The notes under the pieces are model-generated. The model worked only from the letters and a program-made list of their open reading frames with translations, searched no databases and was not told the DNA's origin. A stretch of DNA of 64,000 bases. Origin: Gammaproteobacteria bacterium 45_16_T64 (GTDB lineage Bacteria; Pseudomonadota; Gammaproteobacteria; Pseudomonadales; Ketobacteraceae). A program made the position numbers and the translations under genes. Positions within the stretch are counted from its first letter, which is position 1. Each line of letters opens with the position of its first letter. The stretch covers positions 62,001-126,000 of the forward strand of contig MABD01000001.1 in assembly GCA_002162955.1 (NCBI GenBank). The letters run 5' to 3'. Below are positions 8,875 to 17,333 of the stretch, piece by piece.

Positions 8875-9789
8875 ATGATGAGTCCAGTTGAACAAGCGCT
8901 AGTACTACTCTCTATGGGTGTACTTATGATTGGCATGGGGACCACCCTAGACTGGGCTGCATTTCGTAACATTAGTCAACAGCCAAAAAAATTGGTGATG
9001 GGGCTTTCCATTCAGTTTGGAATTATGCCGCTACTGGCATGGTTTCTTGCGATACAAATGTCTCTTTCACCTGAAGCTGCGTTGGCGCTAATTCTTGTGG
9101 GCTGCACACCTGGCGGCACTTCATCCAATATGTATACATGGTTTGCAAAAGGTGACGTACCCTTAAGCCTTACTATGACTATGTTCTCTAATATTATGGC
9201 CGTAATGCTAATGCCCATACTCGTCACGTTCTATGGTAGCAATCTGCCATTGGGAGACTTAGTTATACCCTGGGTACAGATAATGGGGTCGTTATTCTTC
9301 GTATTGCTGCCGGTAGGCTTTGGTATTCTACTTAAGGCTCGAGGAGTAAGGCACCTTCTTCGTATTCAGCAAGGAGGGGCTGTGTTGGGTATGCTGGCCG
9401 TTCTATTGATGCTATCTACCTGGCTTCCTAGTCTTGTTGATAAGATTATGAATGAATATTCTCCCGAGTATCTCGCGGTGATTTTACTTGGAAATTGTGG
9501 ATTTCTTGTCGGATACGTTCTTGTCAGAATCACCGGGTTTCCTGCAAGAATCGCAAGAACAATTTCACTAGAGACAGGCCTGCAAAATACGCTCTTAACC
9601 TTCACTATAATGACCCTCAGCTTTTCCACGGCTTTTGTCGATCAAGTGGGTTGGGTGCCATTAATGTACGGTGCCTGTGTCATGGCTATGGGGATATTTT
9701 GGACGCTATTGTTTCGCCGCCTTGCAAAAAATGAAATTGAAACAGGGCATGGTAACGTCTCCACCGACGCAGAACCTAGCCTTCGATAA
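8875..9789 (+). CDS. Bile acid:sodium symporter (BASS/SBF) family transporter
   Basis: A 304-residue polytopic membrane protein with about nine or ten hydrophobic helices. The family segment ALILVGCTPGGTSSNMYTWFA (around residues 72-92) contains the discontinuous-helix region that binds sodium in BASS proteins. Members import bile acids, steroid sulphates, pantoate, pyruvate or other organic anions with sodium. It starts 10 bases after the RND gene (ATGATG; the second ATG at 8878 is equally possible). Together the two transporters suggest import of an amphipathic acid and export of a modified form. Confidence 0.92.
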   Translation: MMSPVEQALVLLSMGVLMIGMGTTLDWAAFRNISQQPKKLVMGLSIQFGIMPLLAWFLAIQMSLSPEAALALILVGCTPGGTSSNMYTWFAKGDVPLSLTMTMFSNIMAVMLMPILVTFYGSNLPLGDLVIPWVQIMGSLFFVLLPVGFGILLKARGVRHLLRIQQGGAVLGMLAVLLMLSTWLPSLVDKIMNEYSPEYLAVILLGNCGFLVGYVLVRITGFPARIARTISLETGLQNTLLTFTIMTLSFSTAFVDQVGWVPLMYGACVMAMGIFWTLLFRRLAKNEIETGHGNVSTDAEPSLR

Positions 9790-9826
9790 ACCCATGTATT
9801 AATAGCAACACCATATAGGTAGTAAC

Positions 9827-10444
9827 ATGAGCATTTCTTCTGATAGCCTTGATTTTAATAATTTGACCTGGAAAAACGCTTCCCAAACTAAGGGGGAGAA
9901 GGGCGTAAGGGTTGATGTCGCTGACGTAAAAGGTTTCGACCTTAAGGCCATTCGTGCAAGCTCTACCTACAAAGCTTCAATCGCACAGCTCAGAGCTAGG
10001 ATAATGGATATGGAAAACTTCCATACATGGGTGACCGGTGCGATAAGTTCAACCGTTGTAAAAATAATGGAGGATAACGCACAGGCTTGCCATTGTGAAT
10101 ATTCAGCACCTTGGCCCTTAAAGAATAGAGATGGTGTGGTTGTTCAACAGTTGGTACGCATTGACGAGAATACGGTCGGTATCCGCCTTAGGGCAAACAG
10201 CACGCTAATCAAAGAAAAAAGAGGCGTTGTGAGAATAGAATACCTACAAGGTATCTGGATACTTCAAGATATTGGCGATGGAAAAACAGAACTTACCTAT
10301 CAGTTACATTCTGATCCCAACGGGAATATTCCAGATATGCTAGTCAATAGAATGATTACTGAAGCTCCAACCAATACCCTCACCAACCTTCATAACGTAG
10401 ATTTTAGTATTTACTCTCCAGAGCAGTTGGCCTTGGCTGTGTGA
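9827..10444 (+). CDS. START-domain lipid-binding protein
   Basis: 205 residues of the START/SRPBCC helix-grip fold. Diagnostic segments are CEYSAPWPLKNRDGVVV, LQGIWILQDIGDGKTELTYQL, and the late HSDPNGNIPDMLVNRM, matching the DPxGxIPxxLxN signature. No signal peptide is present, so the pocket acts in the cytoplasm. START proteins bind sterols, phospholipids or other hydrophobic molecules. It follows the BASS gene by 37 bases in the same direction, and its 3' end overlaps the convergent hydrolase by 41 bases. This supports a lipid or steroid as the cluster substrate. Confidence 0.85.
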   Translation: MSISSDSLDFNNLTWKNASQTKGEKGVRVDVADVKGFDLKAIRASSTYKASIAQLRARIMDMENFHTWVTGAISSTVVKIMEDNAQACHCEYSAPWPLKNRDGVVVQQLVRIDENTVGIRLRANSTLIKEKRGVVRIEYLQGIWILQDIGDGKTELTYQLHSDPNGNIPDMLVNRMITEAPTNTLTNLHNVDFSIYSPEQLALAV

Positions 10445-11321
10445 TGAACGTTAGGAAATGATCCAACACATCCTTAGGTGCTTCCACTTGGGGATAGTGC
10501 CCAACCTGTTCTAGTTCAGAAATATAATCCAATCTACAATTCAATTCCTTGTATCTGGCCACCATGTGCTTACCTGAAATAGGGTCCACTGATCCATTGA
10601 TTAGCGCCAAGGGCACGATAGATTTTTGTAGAGCGCTAACCCAGCGCTCTCGATGTTCTATGCGGTCGTTCATGTAGGTAATCAGATTATGGAAGATGTG
10701 CTTTCCATTATTAGCGTTAATCAGCTCCCAAAACTGGCTAAGGGCTTTATCTGTTGGCTTTGTGTCAGTTGCAAACACTTTACTAAAGGACTTATCAAAT
10801 TGAGCCCTACCAGCAAGTTTGTTGGCGAACGCTCCTAAAGGGCTCAGTAAAATTTTCTGCGTAATCAGCGCTCGATGTGTTTCTGGGAATAGGCCGCCAT
10901 TAAGGAAACAACAAGACAACCACTGCCCGACACCACTACCTTCATTTTGACGGGCCAGTAGTTCCTGAGCAACGGTGTCACCGTAGTCGTGTGCTAGCAC
11001 AAAAAATTCATTTAGTTTCAGGGATTTAACTAAGGACTCAACAACATCTGCTTGCTTATGAATGCTATAGTTTCGATGGTTTGGTTTGTCTGAAAACCCA
11101 AAACCAAGCATATCCAGACAGACTACGCGGTATTCTTGTCTAAGACCTTCCCATATCGGTTCCCAATCCCAGCTCGAAGTGGGGAACCCATGTATCAACA
11201 ATATAGCGGGGAGCTCTTGGCTTCCTTCGTCGATATAAAAGATGCTATGGCCATTGAGGTTGGCAAATTCTCCTTTTTGTTGCCAATATTGCAGTTCCCT
11301 ATCTTTTACAAGTACCGCCAT
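10404..11321 (-). CDS. MEST-like alpha/beta hydrolase (haloalkane dehalogenase/epoxide hydrolase type)
   Basis: 305 residues of the alpha/beta fold. The oxyanion motif HGFPTSSWDW starts at His44. The nucleophile elbow reads AHDYGDTVAQE with Asp112 as nucleophile, an aspartate as in dehalogenases and epoxide hydrolases. GSVDPISGKH and QVGHYPQVEAP supply the acid and histidine. The run MLGFGFSDKP with HDYGDTVAQEL is characteristic of the MEST/PEG1 group, whose substrate is unknown. It is on the minus strand, convergent with the START gene and divergent from the TetR gene across the 48-bp palindrome. The start ATG is preceded by AGGTGG. Likely controlled by that regulator. Confidence 0.87.
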   Translation of the reverse strand: MAVLVKDRELQYWQQKGEFANLNGHSIFYIDEGSQELPAILLIHGFPTSSWDWEPIWEGLRQEYRVVCLDMLGFGFSDKPNHRNYSIHKQADVVESLVKSLKLNEFFVLAHDYGDTVAQELLARQNEGSGVGQWLSCCFLNGGLFPETHRALITQKILLSPLGAFANKLAGRAQFDKSFSKVFATDTKPTDKALSQFWELINANNGKHIFHNLITYMNDRIEHRERWVSALQKSIVPLALINGSVDPISGKHMVARYKELNCRLDYISELEQVGHYPQVEAPKDVLDHFLTFITQPRPTALESKY

Positions 11322-11369
11322 AAACCACCTCAGATGTAGGATTTCGACATAAACTATACCGGAATATTG

Positions 11370-11417
11370 AGTGTCTACAAATATGAACTTGACGTCAAGT
11401 TCATATTTGTAGACACT
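11370..11417. promoter_or_regulatory. Perfect 48-bp palindrome, candidate TetR operator
   Basis: Two 24-base arms are exact reverse complements with no spacer: the left arm begins AGTGTCTACAAATATG and the centre is TTGACGTCAA. The repeat stops exactly at 11369/11418, where the bases no longer pair. It lies between the hydrolase start (11321, minus strand) and the TetR start (11448, plus strand). TetR proteins bind palindromes of about 15-30 bp, so this one could hold one site with extended symmetry or two overlapping sites. It could also form a cruciform or an RNA hairpin in the TetR leader. The operator role is inferred. Confidence 0.75.
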
Positions 11418-11447
11418 GTTATTAACTCATTACTATTTAGACAACTC

Positions 11448-12053
11448 ATGAAAGCACTACCCACACAAGAAAGAGCCCAGAAAAAACGTCAAGCCATCTT
11501 GGATGCCGCACAATTGGAATTCACAGAAAAGGACTACGAAAAAACCACTGCCAAATCGATAACAGCGAGGGCGGGGGTTGCCACGGGTACTTTCTATCAG
11601 TACTTCACTAATAAAGAAGAAGTACTGCTAGTGCTCACTCAAGCGCGATTTGACTACCTACAAGAATCAATCATTCAGCCAGATATCAATACTCTTCATG
11701 CATCAGACCATACTGACATACGCGAGTTGTTTAAAATTGTTGTTATTTTGATCTATGAATTCCACGAAAACGACCCAGGATTCCACCAAGTGTTAGAGCA
11801 CCGCCGCAGTATGGACTCTGCATTGAATACTCTTATCGAGAAGGGCGAATCCGTGCTGATGGATCGCACTAAGCAATTTGTCTGCATGTTCAATTGTAAG
11901 GACCCTGACACTATCGCGTTCTGCTTATTCGCCATGGCAGAGGGGCTAGTTCACCGTCATGTATTCACGCCATCTAACGTCACCAAGAGTGAGGTTATCG
12001 ATCTAGGTGTCGAGTTACTGTCATCGTACTTTGAAAAACTAAACAACAAATAA
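11448..12053 (+). CDS. TetR/AcrR family transcriptional regulator
   Basis: 201 residues. The N-terminal helix-turn-helix has the usual TetR form: RQAILDAAQLEFTEKDYEKT, then AKSITARAGVATGTFYQYFTNKEEVL. The all-helical C-terminal domain should bind a ligand and dimerise. I start at ATG 11448 (MKALPTQERAQ); an open frame reaches back to a TTG at 11367, inside the palindrome, but would add an unusual leader. The next gene follows after 16 bases with a good AAAGGA site, so they form an operon. It probably represses itself, the amidohydrolase and the divergent hydrolase, and responds to a hydrophobic ligand. Confidence 0.9.
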   Translation: MKALPTQERAQKKRQAILDAAQLEFTEKDYEKTTAKSITARAGVATGTFYQYFTNKEEVLLVLTQARFDYLQESIIQPDINTLHASDHTDIRELFKIVVILIYEFHENDPGFHQVLEHRRSMDSALNTLIEKGESVLMDRTKQFVCMFNCKDPDTIAFCLFAMAEGLVHRHVFTPSNVTKSEVIDLGVELLSSYFEKLNNK

Positions 12054-12069
12054 TAAAGGAAGCTCAATA

Positions 12070-13962
12070 ATGTCAGACCACTATGATTTCCTAATAAAGA
12101 ACGCGAAGGTTTTTGACGGCAGCGCTAAGCCAATTAATCAGGATATCGCCATTTTAGATGGTAAAATTGCCGCCAGGGGTGTGGGGCTGAGCGATGAGAA
12201 TGCGGTGAAAGTCATAGATGCCTCTGGTAAATGGGCGATGCCCGGATTATTCGATATTCATACGCATTACGACTTAGAATTGGAAATGGCCCCTGGCTTG
12301 CCTGAGTCTACACGTCATGGTACGACCACTGTTGTTATTGCGAATTGTAGTTTGGGCCTGGCTTTCGGCTCCCAAAGAAAAGGGGAGGCGGACCCAATTG
12401 TAGACTGCTATGCAAGAGTAGAGAATATCCCCAAATCAGTACTAAAACTTGCTGCTGACAATGTAAGTTGGGAAACACCCGCTGAGTATCTTCATCACTT
12501 GAATACTCTAAATTTAGGGCCAAATGTCGCAACTCTTTTCCCCCATTCCATGATGCGTATAGACGCGATGGGGTTTGATGCGAGCATTAGTCGGGGACCT
12601 ACTAGCGACGAACTTAATACAATGAAAAAATCGCTAAAAGAAGGGTTAGAAATGGGTTATGTAGGGTTCTCTACCGACGCATTACCATTTCATTACCTAG
12701 CAAACCAACCTAATACCGCCAAGACCATTCCAACGCAATTTGCTCAATATAGTGAAATCAAAGCACTGACCCAAGTCGTCAGAGACAATGACGCTGTATG
12801 GCAAGCAACACCGCCTAAAGACAGCGCCGTTAATACACTTAAAACATTTCTACTTACCAGTGGTCGATTACATGGAAAGCCCATGAAAACGACAGTTGTT
12901 GCAGCGTTGGATATTCATAATAATCGAAAGATTATTTTTCTTGGCCGATTAATGGCAAAGCTCTTAAATTCGAAGTGGGTACAAGGAAAACTTTACCTAC
13001 AGTCCCTTGGCGCGCCGTTTAAGACTTGGGCTGATGGTGCGGTAACTCCATTGTCTGAAGAGATCCCCGAACTTCGCCGTTTAAACGAAACAGACCTTGA
13101 AGAAAGAGAAAAACGTGCACAGATAATGGCGGACCCTGAATATATCAAGTCCTTCAAAGCAATGTGGCTGAAAGGAAAGCAGGGGCGCGGCATTGATCGT
13201 ATGAAAACGCTATTGCGTATAGAAGATTATGCGTTCAATAGAGTGCTGGGTGATATGACGGTGGAGGTGTGCCCTGTAGACGAGTGGGAGGGACGTAACT
13301 TCCAAGAGGTTTTTGATCGTATCGTGTCATTTAATATGGGTTCCGTTAGTGAACTAACGGCCAAAGAGAAGGGCCTTATAGGCTCCGATTTCTTCTGGAT
13401 TGGAGATGAAGCCGATTTTATGCTGCAAATGTTAAGAACTTTTGATAGCGACCTTAGTTGGTCAACCACGAGCGCTAATCGAAACTTAAGCACCGTTAGA
13501 GAGCTTCTTATGGACCCTTTGTTGCTCCCAGGTTTTAATGATTCCGGCGCCCACCTAACCAACATGGCTTTCTATGATGTTAACCTGCGTTCATTAAAAC
13601 TGGCGGCTCAAGGCGGAGATTCGGATGTCGCATTTATGGTTAAGCGGCTTACACGAGACCCCGCTGAAGTCTTTGGAATAGAGGGGGGAACTATCGAAGT
13701 TGGTGATCAAGCAGACGTTATTCTGATCGACCCTGAGCAATTACAGAATTATGATGGTGAAGCCAATGTGGAGCGCATTTATCGCGAAGAGTTTAAGCAC
13801 GAACAGCTCGTTAACCGATCTAAATCTGTCGTGCCATTGGTAATGATATCTGGCAAAATTGCGTGGGAAAATGAACATTTTTCGGCTGACTTAGGTACGC
13901 AAAAAATGGGGAATGTTCGCCTTGGAAAGAATGCTAGAGCACCGCTGATTTTTAGGCAATAA
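12070..13962 (+). CDS. D-aminoacylase-type amidohydrolase
   Basis: 630 residues of the amidohydrolase superfamily (N-acyl-D-amino-acid deacylase group). The first metal-binding motif is DIHTHYDLE with His64 and His66. TTTVVIANCSLGLAF carries the cysteine position seen in D-aminoacylases. The late LPGFNDSGAHLTNM provides the catalytic aspartate. The C-terminus has IEVGDQADVILIDPE, the usual return to the small beta-sandwich. There is no signal peptide. The family removes acyl groups from N-acyl-D-amino acids, but many long members are unassigned. It shares an operon with TetR. Since a GH3 ligase that can form acyl-amino-acid amides is nearby, this enzyme may cleave such amides; that link is inference. 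Confidence 0.88.
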   Translation: MSDHYDFLIKNAKVFDGSAKPINQDIAILDGKIAARGVGLSDENAVKVIDASGKWAMPGLFDIHTHYDLELEMAPGLPESTRHGTTTVVIANCSLGLAFGSQRKGEADPIVDCYARVENIPKSVLKLAADNVSWETPAEYLHHLNTLNLGPNVATLFPHSMMRIDAMGFDASISRGPTSDELNTMKKSLKEGLEMGYVGFSTDALPFHYLANQPNTAKTIPTQFAQYSEIKALTQVVRDNDAVWQATPPKDSAVNTLKTFLLTSGRLHGKPMKTTVVAALDIHNNRKIIFLGRLMAKLLNSKWVQGKLYLQSLGAPFKTWADGAVTPLSEEIPELRRLNETDLEEREKRAQIMADPEYIKSFKAMWLKGKQGRGIDRMKTLLRIEDYAFNRVLGDMTVEVCPVDEWEGRNFQEVFDRIVSFNMGSVSELTAKEKGLIGSDFFWIGDEADFMLQMLRTFDSDLSWSTTSANRNLSTVRELLMDPLLLPGFNDSGAHLTNMAFYDVNLRSLKLAAQGGDSDVAFMVKRLTRDPAEVFGIEGGTIEVGDQADVILIDPEQLQNYDGEANVERIYREEFKHEQLVNRSKSVVPLVMISGKIAWENEHFSADLGTQKMGNVRLGKNARAPLIFRQ

Positions 13963-14067
13963 GCACGCCTGCACCCCATTGCCAAACTAAAAAGCAAAAA
14001 CGATATAGCCAGCTATCATTTATAGGAAGGTATATCGGCGTTCAATCAGTGGTTTTTGGGGACAACA

Positions 14068-15813
14068 ATGGTGCAAACAGAGAGGGATGAGCAACGGCCC
14101 GCTATTCTCGTTGTAGATGATATAGCGGCAAACCGTTATGCCATCAAGCGACTGTTGACGTATATTGATGCTGACATAATAGAGGCCGAATCAGGCCATG
14201 AAGCGCTTGCCTTGACGTTGCGCAACCACAACTTGGCAATGATTTTGCTGGATGTTCAAATGCCCATCATGGATGGTTATGAAGTCGCGGAAATGTTAAG
14301 GGCAGAGCGACAAACAAAACACATTCCCATCATATTTATTACAGCAGTACATCGCGATGAAAGCCATGTCTTAAAAGGCTATACCTCTGGGGCGATAGAC
14401 TATATTACTAAACCCGTTCAACCCGAAATTTTGGTCGCAAAAATCTCGTTATTTATGGAGTTATGGCGTCTGCGCTATGGCTTAGAGCGAGAGGTTCGTG
14501 CGAGGATAAACTTAGAAGACAAAAACAGATATATGGCAGATCATGACTTGTTGACTGACCTTCCTAACAGAAGAAGGCTGTTCCAGGAGATTGAGCGTGC
14601 GACTTCTAGGGCAGATAGAGAGAAAAAGGAATTTGCTCTATTATTCATAGATTTAGACGGTTTTAAATCAATAAATGATAGCCTAGGGCACAAAACCGGT
14701 GATCAGGTACTAATCACCATTGCACATAGATTAGAACGGTTGATACGAAAGAGCGATACTTTAGCACGGTTTGGTGGCGATGAGTTTGTTATGCTATTAA
14801 CAGATATTGATGATTCAAACCAACTTACTGGCCGTATAGAAAAAATTCTCAGCGCAGTTAAAAAGACGATAAATATCGAACCTGAAGAAATTGAACTGAG
14901 TGCAAGTATTGGTATTTGTATTTATCCGGATCAGATAGATGACCCTGCCAAACTCTTGGATTATTCAGATATCGCGATGTACAAAGCCAAGCAGGCTGGC
15001 AAGAATACCTTCCGATTTTTTTCAGAAGAAATGGACGCTGCTGCACACAAACGTATTCATGTGGAAAAGCATCTTCGTCACGCAATGGAGAACAACGAGC
15101 TCACTGTTCATTACCAGCCGGTGGTGAAGGTGGCGAATGGGGATCCGGTTGGTGTCGAGGCCTTGTTGCGGTGGAACAACCCTGAGCTAGGGTCGGTCCC
15201 TCCTGACTACTTTATCCCGATTGCAGAATCGACAGGTCTTATCCATTCAATTGGTGCTTGGGTATTTGAAGAATCAATTACTCAATTAGCCGTTGTAAAG
15301 AATGAATTAGATCTAAAGCTTACCGTCGCGGTGAATGCCTCTACATTACAATTCAAGAATTCCATTTGGCATCAGATTGTTCGAGATGCCATTATGAAAA
15401 AACGTATCGATGCCAAGGATCTTGAAATTGAGATAACTGAAAGTTTGCTACTTGATGATTCCAAGGAAATGACCCATCAACTGCTTGTTATTAAGGAACT
15501 TGGGGTGAGCTTGTCTGTAGATGATTTTGGAACAGGTTATTCCTCGTTAAGCTACCTCAAAAGGTGTCCCGTTCAGACGGTAAAAATTGATCGTAGTTTT
15601 ATTATGGGTATCCCGAATTCAAAAGAAGATATGGTTCTCGTTCGAGCCATTATTGCGATGGCTCATGGCCTAGAAATGGAGGTTATCGCGGAAGGCATCG
15701 AGACTGAAGAACAATGGGAGTTCCTAAAGAAAGAAAATTGTGACTTTGCGCAAGGTTACTATTTTAGTAAACCTCTGCCCATAGATTCACTTAAAAGCTG
15801 GTTGCGAAAGTAA
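14068..15813 (+). CDS. Response regulator with GGDEF and EAL domains (c-di-GMP)
   Basis: 581 residues. An N-terminal receiver has Asp62 in ILLDVQMPIMDG and the late lysine in DYITKPVQP. The diguanylate cyclase domain has intact RFGGDEFVMLL and an RxxD inhibitory site (RKSD) five residues before it. The C-terminal phosphodiesterase domain has VGVEALLRW (EAL), EIEITESLL and DDFGTGYSSLSYLKR, all catalytic positions kept. It could therefore make or break c-di-GMP according to phosphorylation. I use ATG 14068; a TTG 12 bases upstream exists. It stands alone. The pel-like genes at the right edge are typically controlled by c-di-GMP, so a functional link is possible but not shown. Confidence 0.95.
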   Translation: MVQTERDEQRPAILVVDDIAANRYAIKRLLTYIDADIIEAESGHEALALTLRNHNLAMILLDVQMPIMDGYEVAEMLRAERQTKHIPIIFITAVHRDESHVLKGYTSGAIDYITKPVQPEILVAKISLFMELWRLRYGLEREVRARINLEDKNRYMADHDLLTDLPNRRRLFQEIERATSRADREKKEFALLFIDLDGFKSINDSLGHKTGDQVLITIAHRLERLIRKSDTLARFGGDEFVMLLTDIDDSNQLTGRIEKILSAVKKTINIEPEEIELSASIGICIYPDQIDDPAKLLDYSDIAMYKAKQAGKNTFRFFSEEMDAAAHKRIHVEKHLRHAMENNELTVHYQPVVKVANGDPVGVEALLRWNNPELGSVPPDYFIPIAESTGLIHSIGAWVFEESITQLAVVKNELDLKLTVAVNASTLQFKNSIWHQIVRDAIMKKRIDAKDLEIEITESLLLDDSKEMTHQLLVIKELGVSLSVDDFGTGYSSLSYLKRCPVQTVKIDRSFIMGIPNSKEDMVLVRAIIAMAHGLEMEVIAEGIETEEQWEFLKKENCDFAQGYYFSKPLPIDSLKSWLRK

Positions 15814-16175
15814 ACAAAGGATACACGAGGAGTAGATGTATCTGCCGTAACGGGTGAGGTTAGGGTGATACCTTTAGAATATCAGCAAGCCGGAACATCA
15901 GCCCTTTGCCCGCAGACCACGACAGTCCCGTCTGTCGAATCGTATTTAATAACTAACAACCCTGTATTTTGATTTCCATTATCGTCATTTCCTCTGTAGA
16001 CATAACTACATGTTGTATTTCCTCCATGCCGATAGGACTATCACAAGCGCTCGATGTCTAGGCTATTTGGATTGCATGCCTTAATCTTAACTATTGTTGC
16101 CAATAGATTGTCTTATCTCGCCAGCTTGTGACGTTTGAAGTGAGATTCTTCGTAACCAATATTTAAATGGTTTTT
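15814..16175. other. Intergenic stretch with a possible gene remnant
   Basis: This 362-base gap separates the convergent c-di-GMP gene and AraC gene. I see no strong hairpin with a T tract. On the minus strand, 15882-16037 is open for 51 codons without a start and reads like the C-terminus of a secreted protein (GNTTCSYVYRGNDDNGNQNT, three cysteines). It could be the decayed end of a gene or chance. Nothing else is supported here. Confidence 0.35.
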
Positions 16176-17198
16176 CTATATCTGGTTATCATTGTTGTAT
16201 TGCTTTATATATTCCGTTGGGCTAAATGAATGCCTCTTCCTAAATGCTCGTGTGAAATTCTCTGGGGTAGAATACCCCAAGGTATAGGCTATTTCAGTCA
16301 CGCTAACACCGTCTAATAGTAGTTTGATCGAGCGCTGATCTCTAATCTTGTGCCAGAGCTCCCTAAAAGAAGTGTTTTCCTTCTTGAGTCGCCTATCGAG
16401 TGTCCTGGCTGATATATTGAGTTTTGTCGAAAGATCTTGAAGATTGGGTACGGTATCGTGGGTTTGAGTCAGTATCATCGTAACCCAAGGGATTAGCTGT
16501 CCCTTTTCAGTCACTTCTAGCATACGGTTTCGACACCGATCTTCTGCCATTGCAAGTGAATATTCATCGGCAAGAGGCAATGAGTTGAAGATATGTTTCT
16601 TTGGATATCGCATGCGTAAATTAACATTGGACCCCGAGTCGAAATGGAATCGAGCAAAATTCATGTTTGTGTATTGGTCTGTATTTTTTGGTGTATTCAT
16701 TGAATAATAAATATCATGATGAGGCATAACCCCTTGGGTTAGCTCATAAAGATTCCAATACAGAAGGGATGACATTGTCTCCATGTGAATTACCCATGTA
16801 GTGCGACTCATCGGTACAATCGGGAAAAATTCAAGTTCAACGAATTCGTCTTGTACAACGTACTTCAGTCTAAAAGCAGGCATGAGAAAGGGTGCGAACT
16901 TAACCGTTAATTTATACACGTAGTCTAGATTTGGGCTGCACAACATCGCATATCCCAATATATCGTGGGTCGTCACTTTATAGGATTCACCAATTGCTAG
17001 ACAATATTCATCGCGGAATGTTGGATGTTTGGCTGTTCTTTCTATTAACTCATCCAATAATGAGAAGGGAATGTTTACATTTGGGCTGTCAAATACCTCT
17101 GGTTTTATTCCGGTATCACTTAAAATTCCGGGTATATCAACGCCCAAATTATAGAGTGTCTTCGCCGCATTAAAATAATATCGAATGGATAAGTCCAT
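16176..17198 (-). CDS. AraC family transcriptional regulator (OruR/ArgR-like)
   Basis: 340 residues. The N-terminal 200 residues look like the arabinose-binding-type domain of this AraC subgroup (PGILSDTGIKPEVF; ILGYAMLCSPNL). The C-terminal domain has both helix-turn-helix motifs: LQDLSTKLNISARTLDRRLKK and VTEIAYTLGYSTPENFTRAFRK. It is divergent from the PF10118-type hydrolase at 17334, with TTGACAGG repeats in the 135-base gap, so it likely regulates that gene and itself. The ligand is unknown; subgroup members often sense amino acids, lipids or organic acids. Confidence 0.92.
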   Translation of the reverse strand: MDLSIRYYFNAAKTLYNLGVDIPGILSDTGIKPEVFDSPNVNIPFSLLDELIERTAKHPTFRDEYCLAIGESYKVTTHDILGYAMLCSPNLDYVYKLTVKFAPFLMPAFRLKYVVQDEFVELEFFPIVPMSRTTWVIHMETMSSLLYWNLYELTQGVMPHHDIYYSMNTPKNTDQYTNMNFARFHFDSGSNVNLRMRYPKKHIFNSLPLADEYSLAMAEDRCRNRMLEVTEKGQLIPWVTMILTQTHDTVPNLQDLSTKLNISARTLDRRLKKENTSFRELWHKIRDQRSIKLLLDGVSVTEIAYTLGYSTPENFTRAFRKRHSFSPTEYIKQYNNDNQI

Positions 17199-17242
17199 AG
17201 TAAGTGCTCTATTTTGTGATTTTACGCTGTCGAGGTCGGTTA

Positions 17243-17271
17243 TTGACAGGTTCTTGTCAATTTTTGACAGG
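17243..17271. promoter_or_regulatory. Direct TTGACAGG repeats, candidate AraC operator
   Basis: TTGACAGG occurs at 17243-17250 and again at 17264-17271, exactly 21 bases apart, with an inverted TTGTCAA between them (17254-17260). Direct half-sites two helical turns apart are a common layout for AraC-family binding. The site lies between the AraC gene and its divergent neighbour. The TTGACA cores could also act as -35 boxes, but I found no well-spaced -10 box. Confidence 0.55.
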
Positions 17272-17333
17272 CCAGAATTTAGGCTACATTTTACACTTGT
17301 GTATCACACCTATTTCTACATTGAGAGGTACAC

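Noticed and set aside
11367-11447. N-terminal extension of the TetR protein from TTG 11367
   Set aside because: It would translate the palindrome itself and gives a leader unlike TetR proteins; ATG 11448 fits better.
17264-17290. TTGACA followed by TACATT as a sigma-70 promoter
   Set aside because: The spacing is only 15 bases; the TTGACA is better explained as part of the repeated TTGACAGG.
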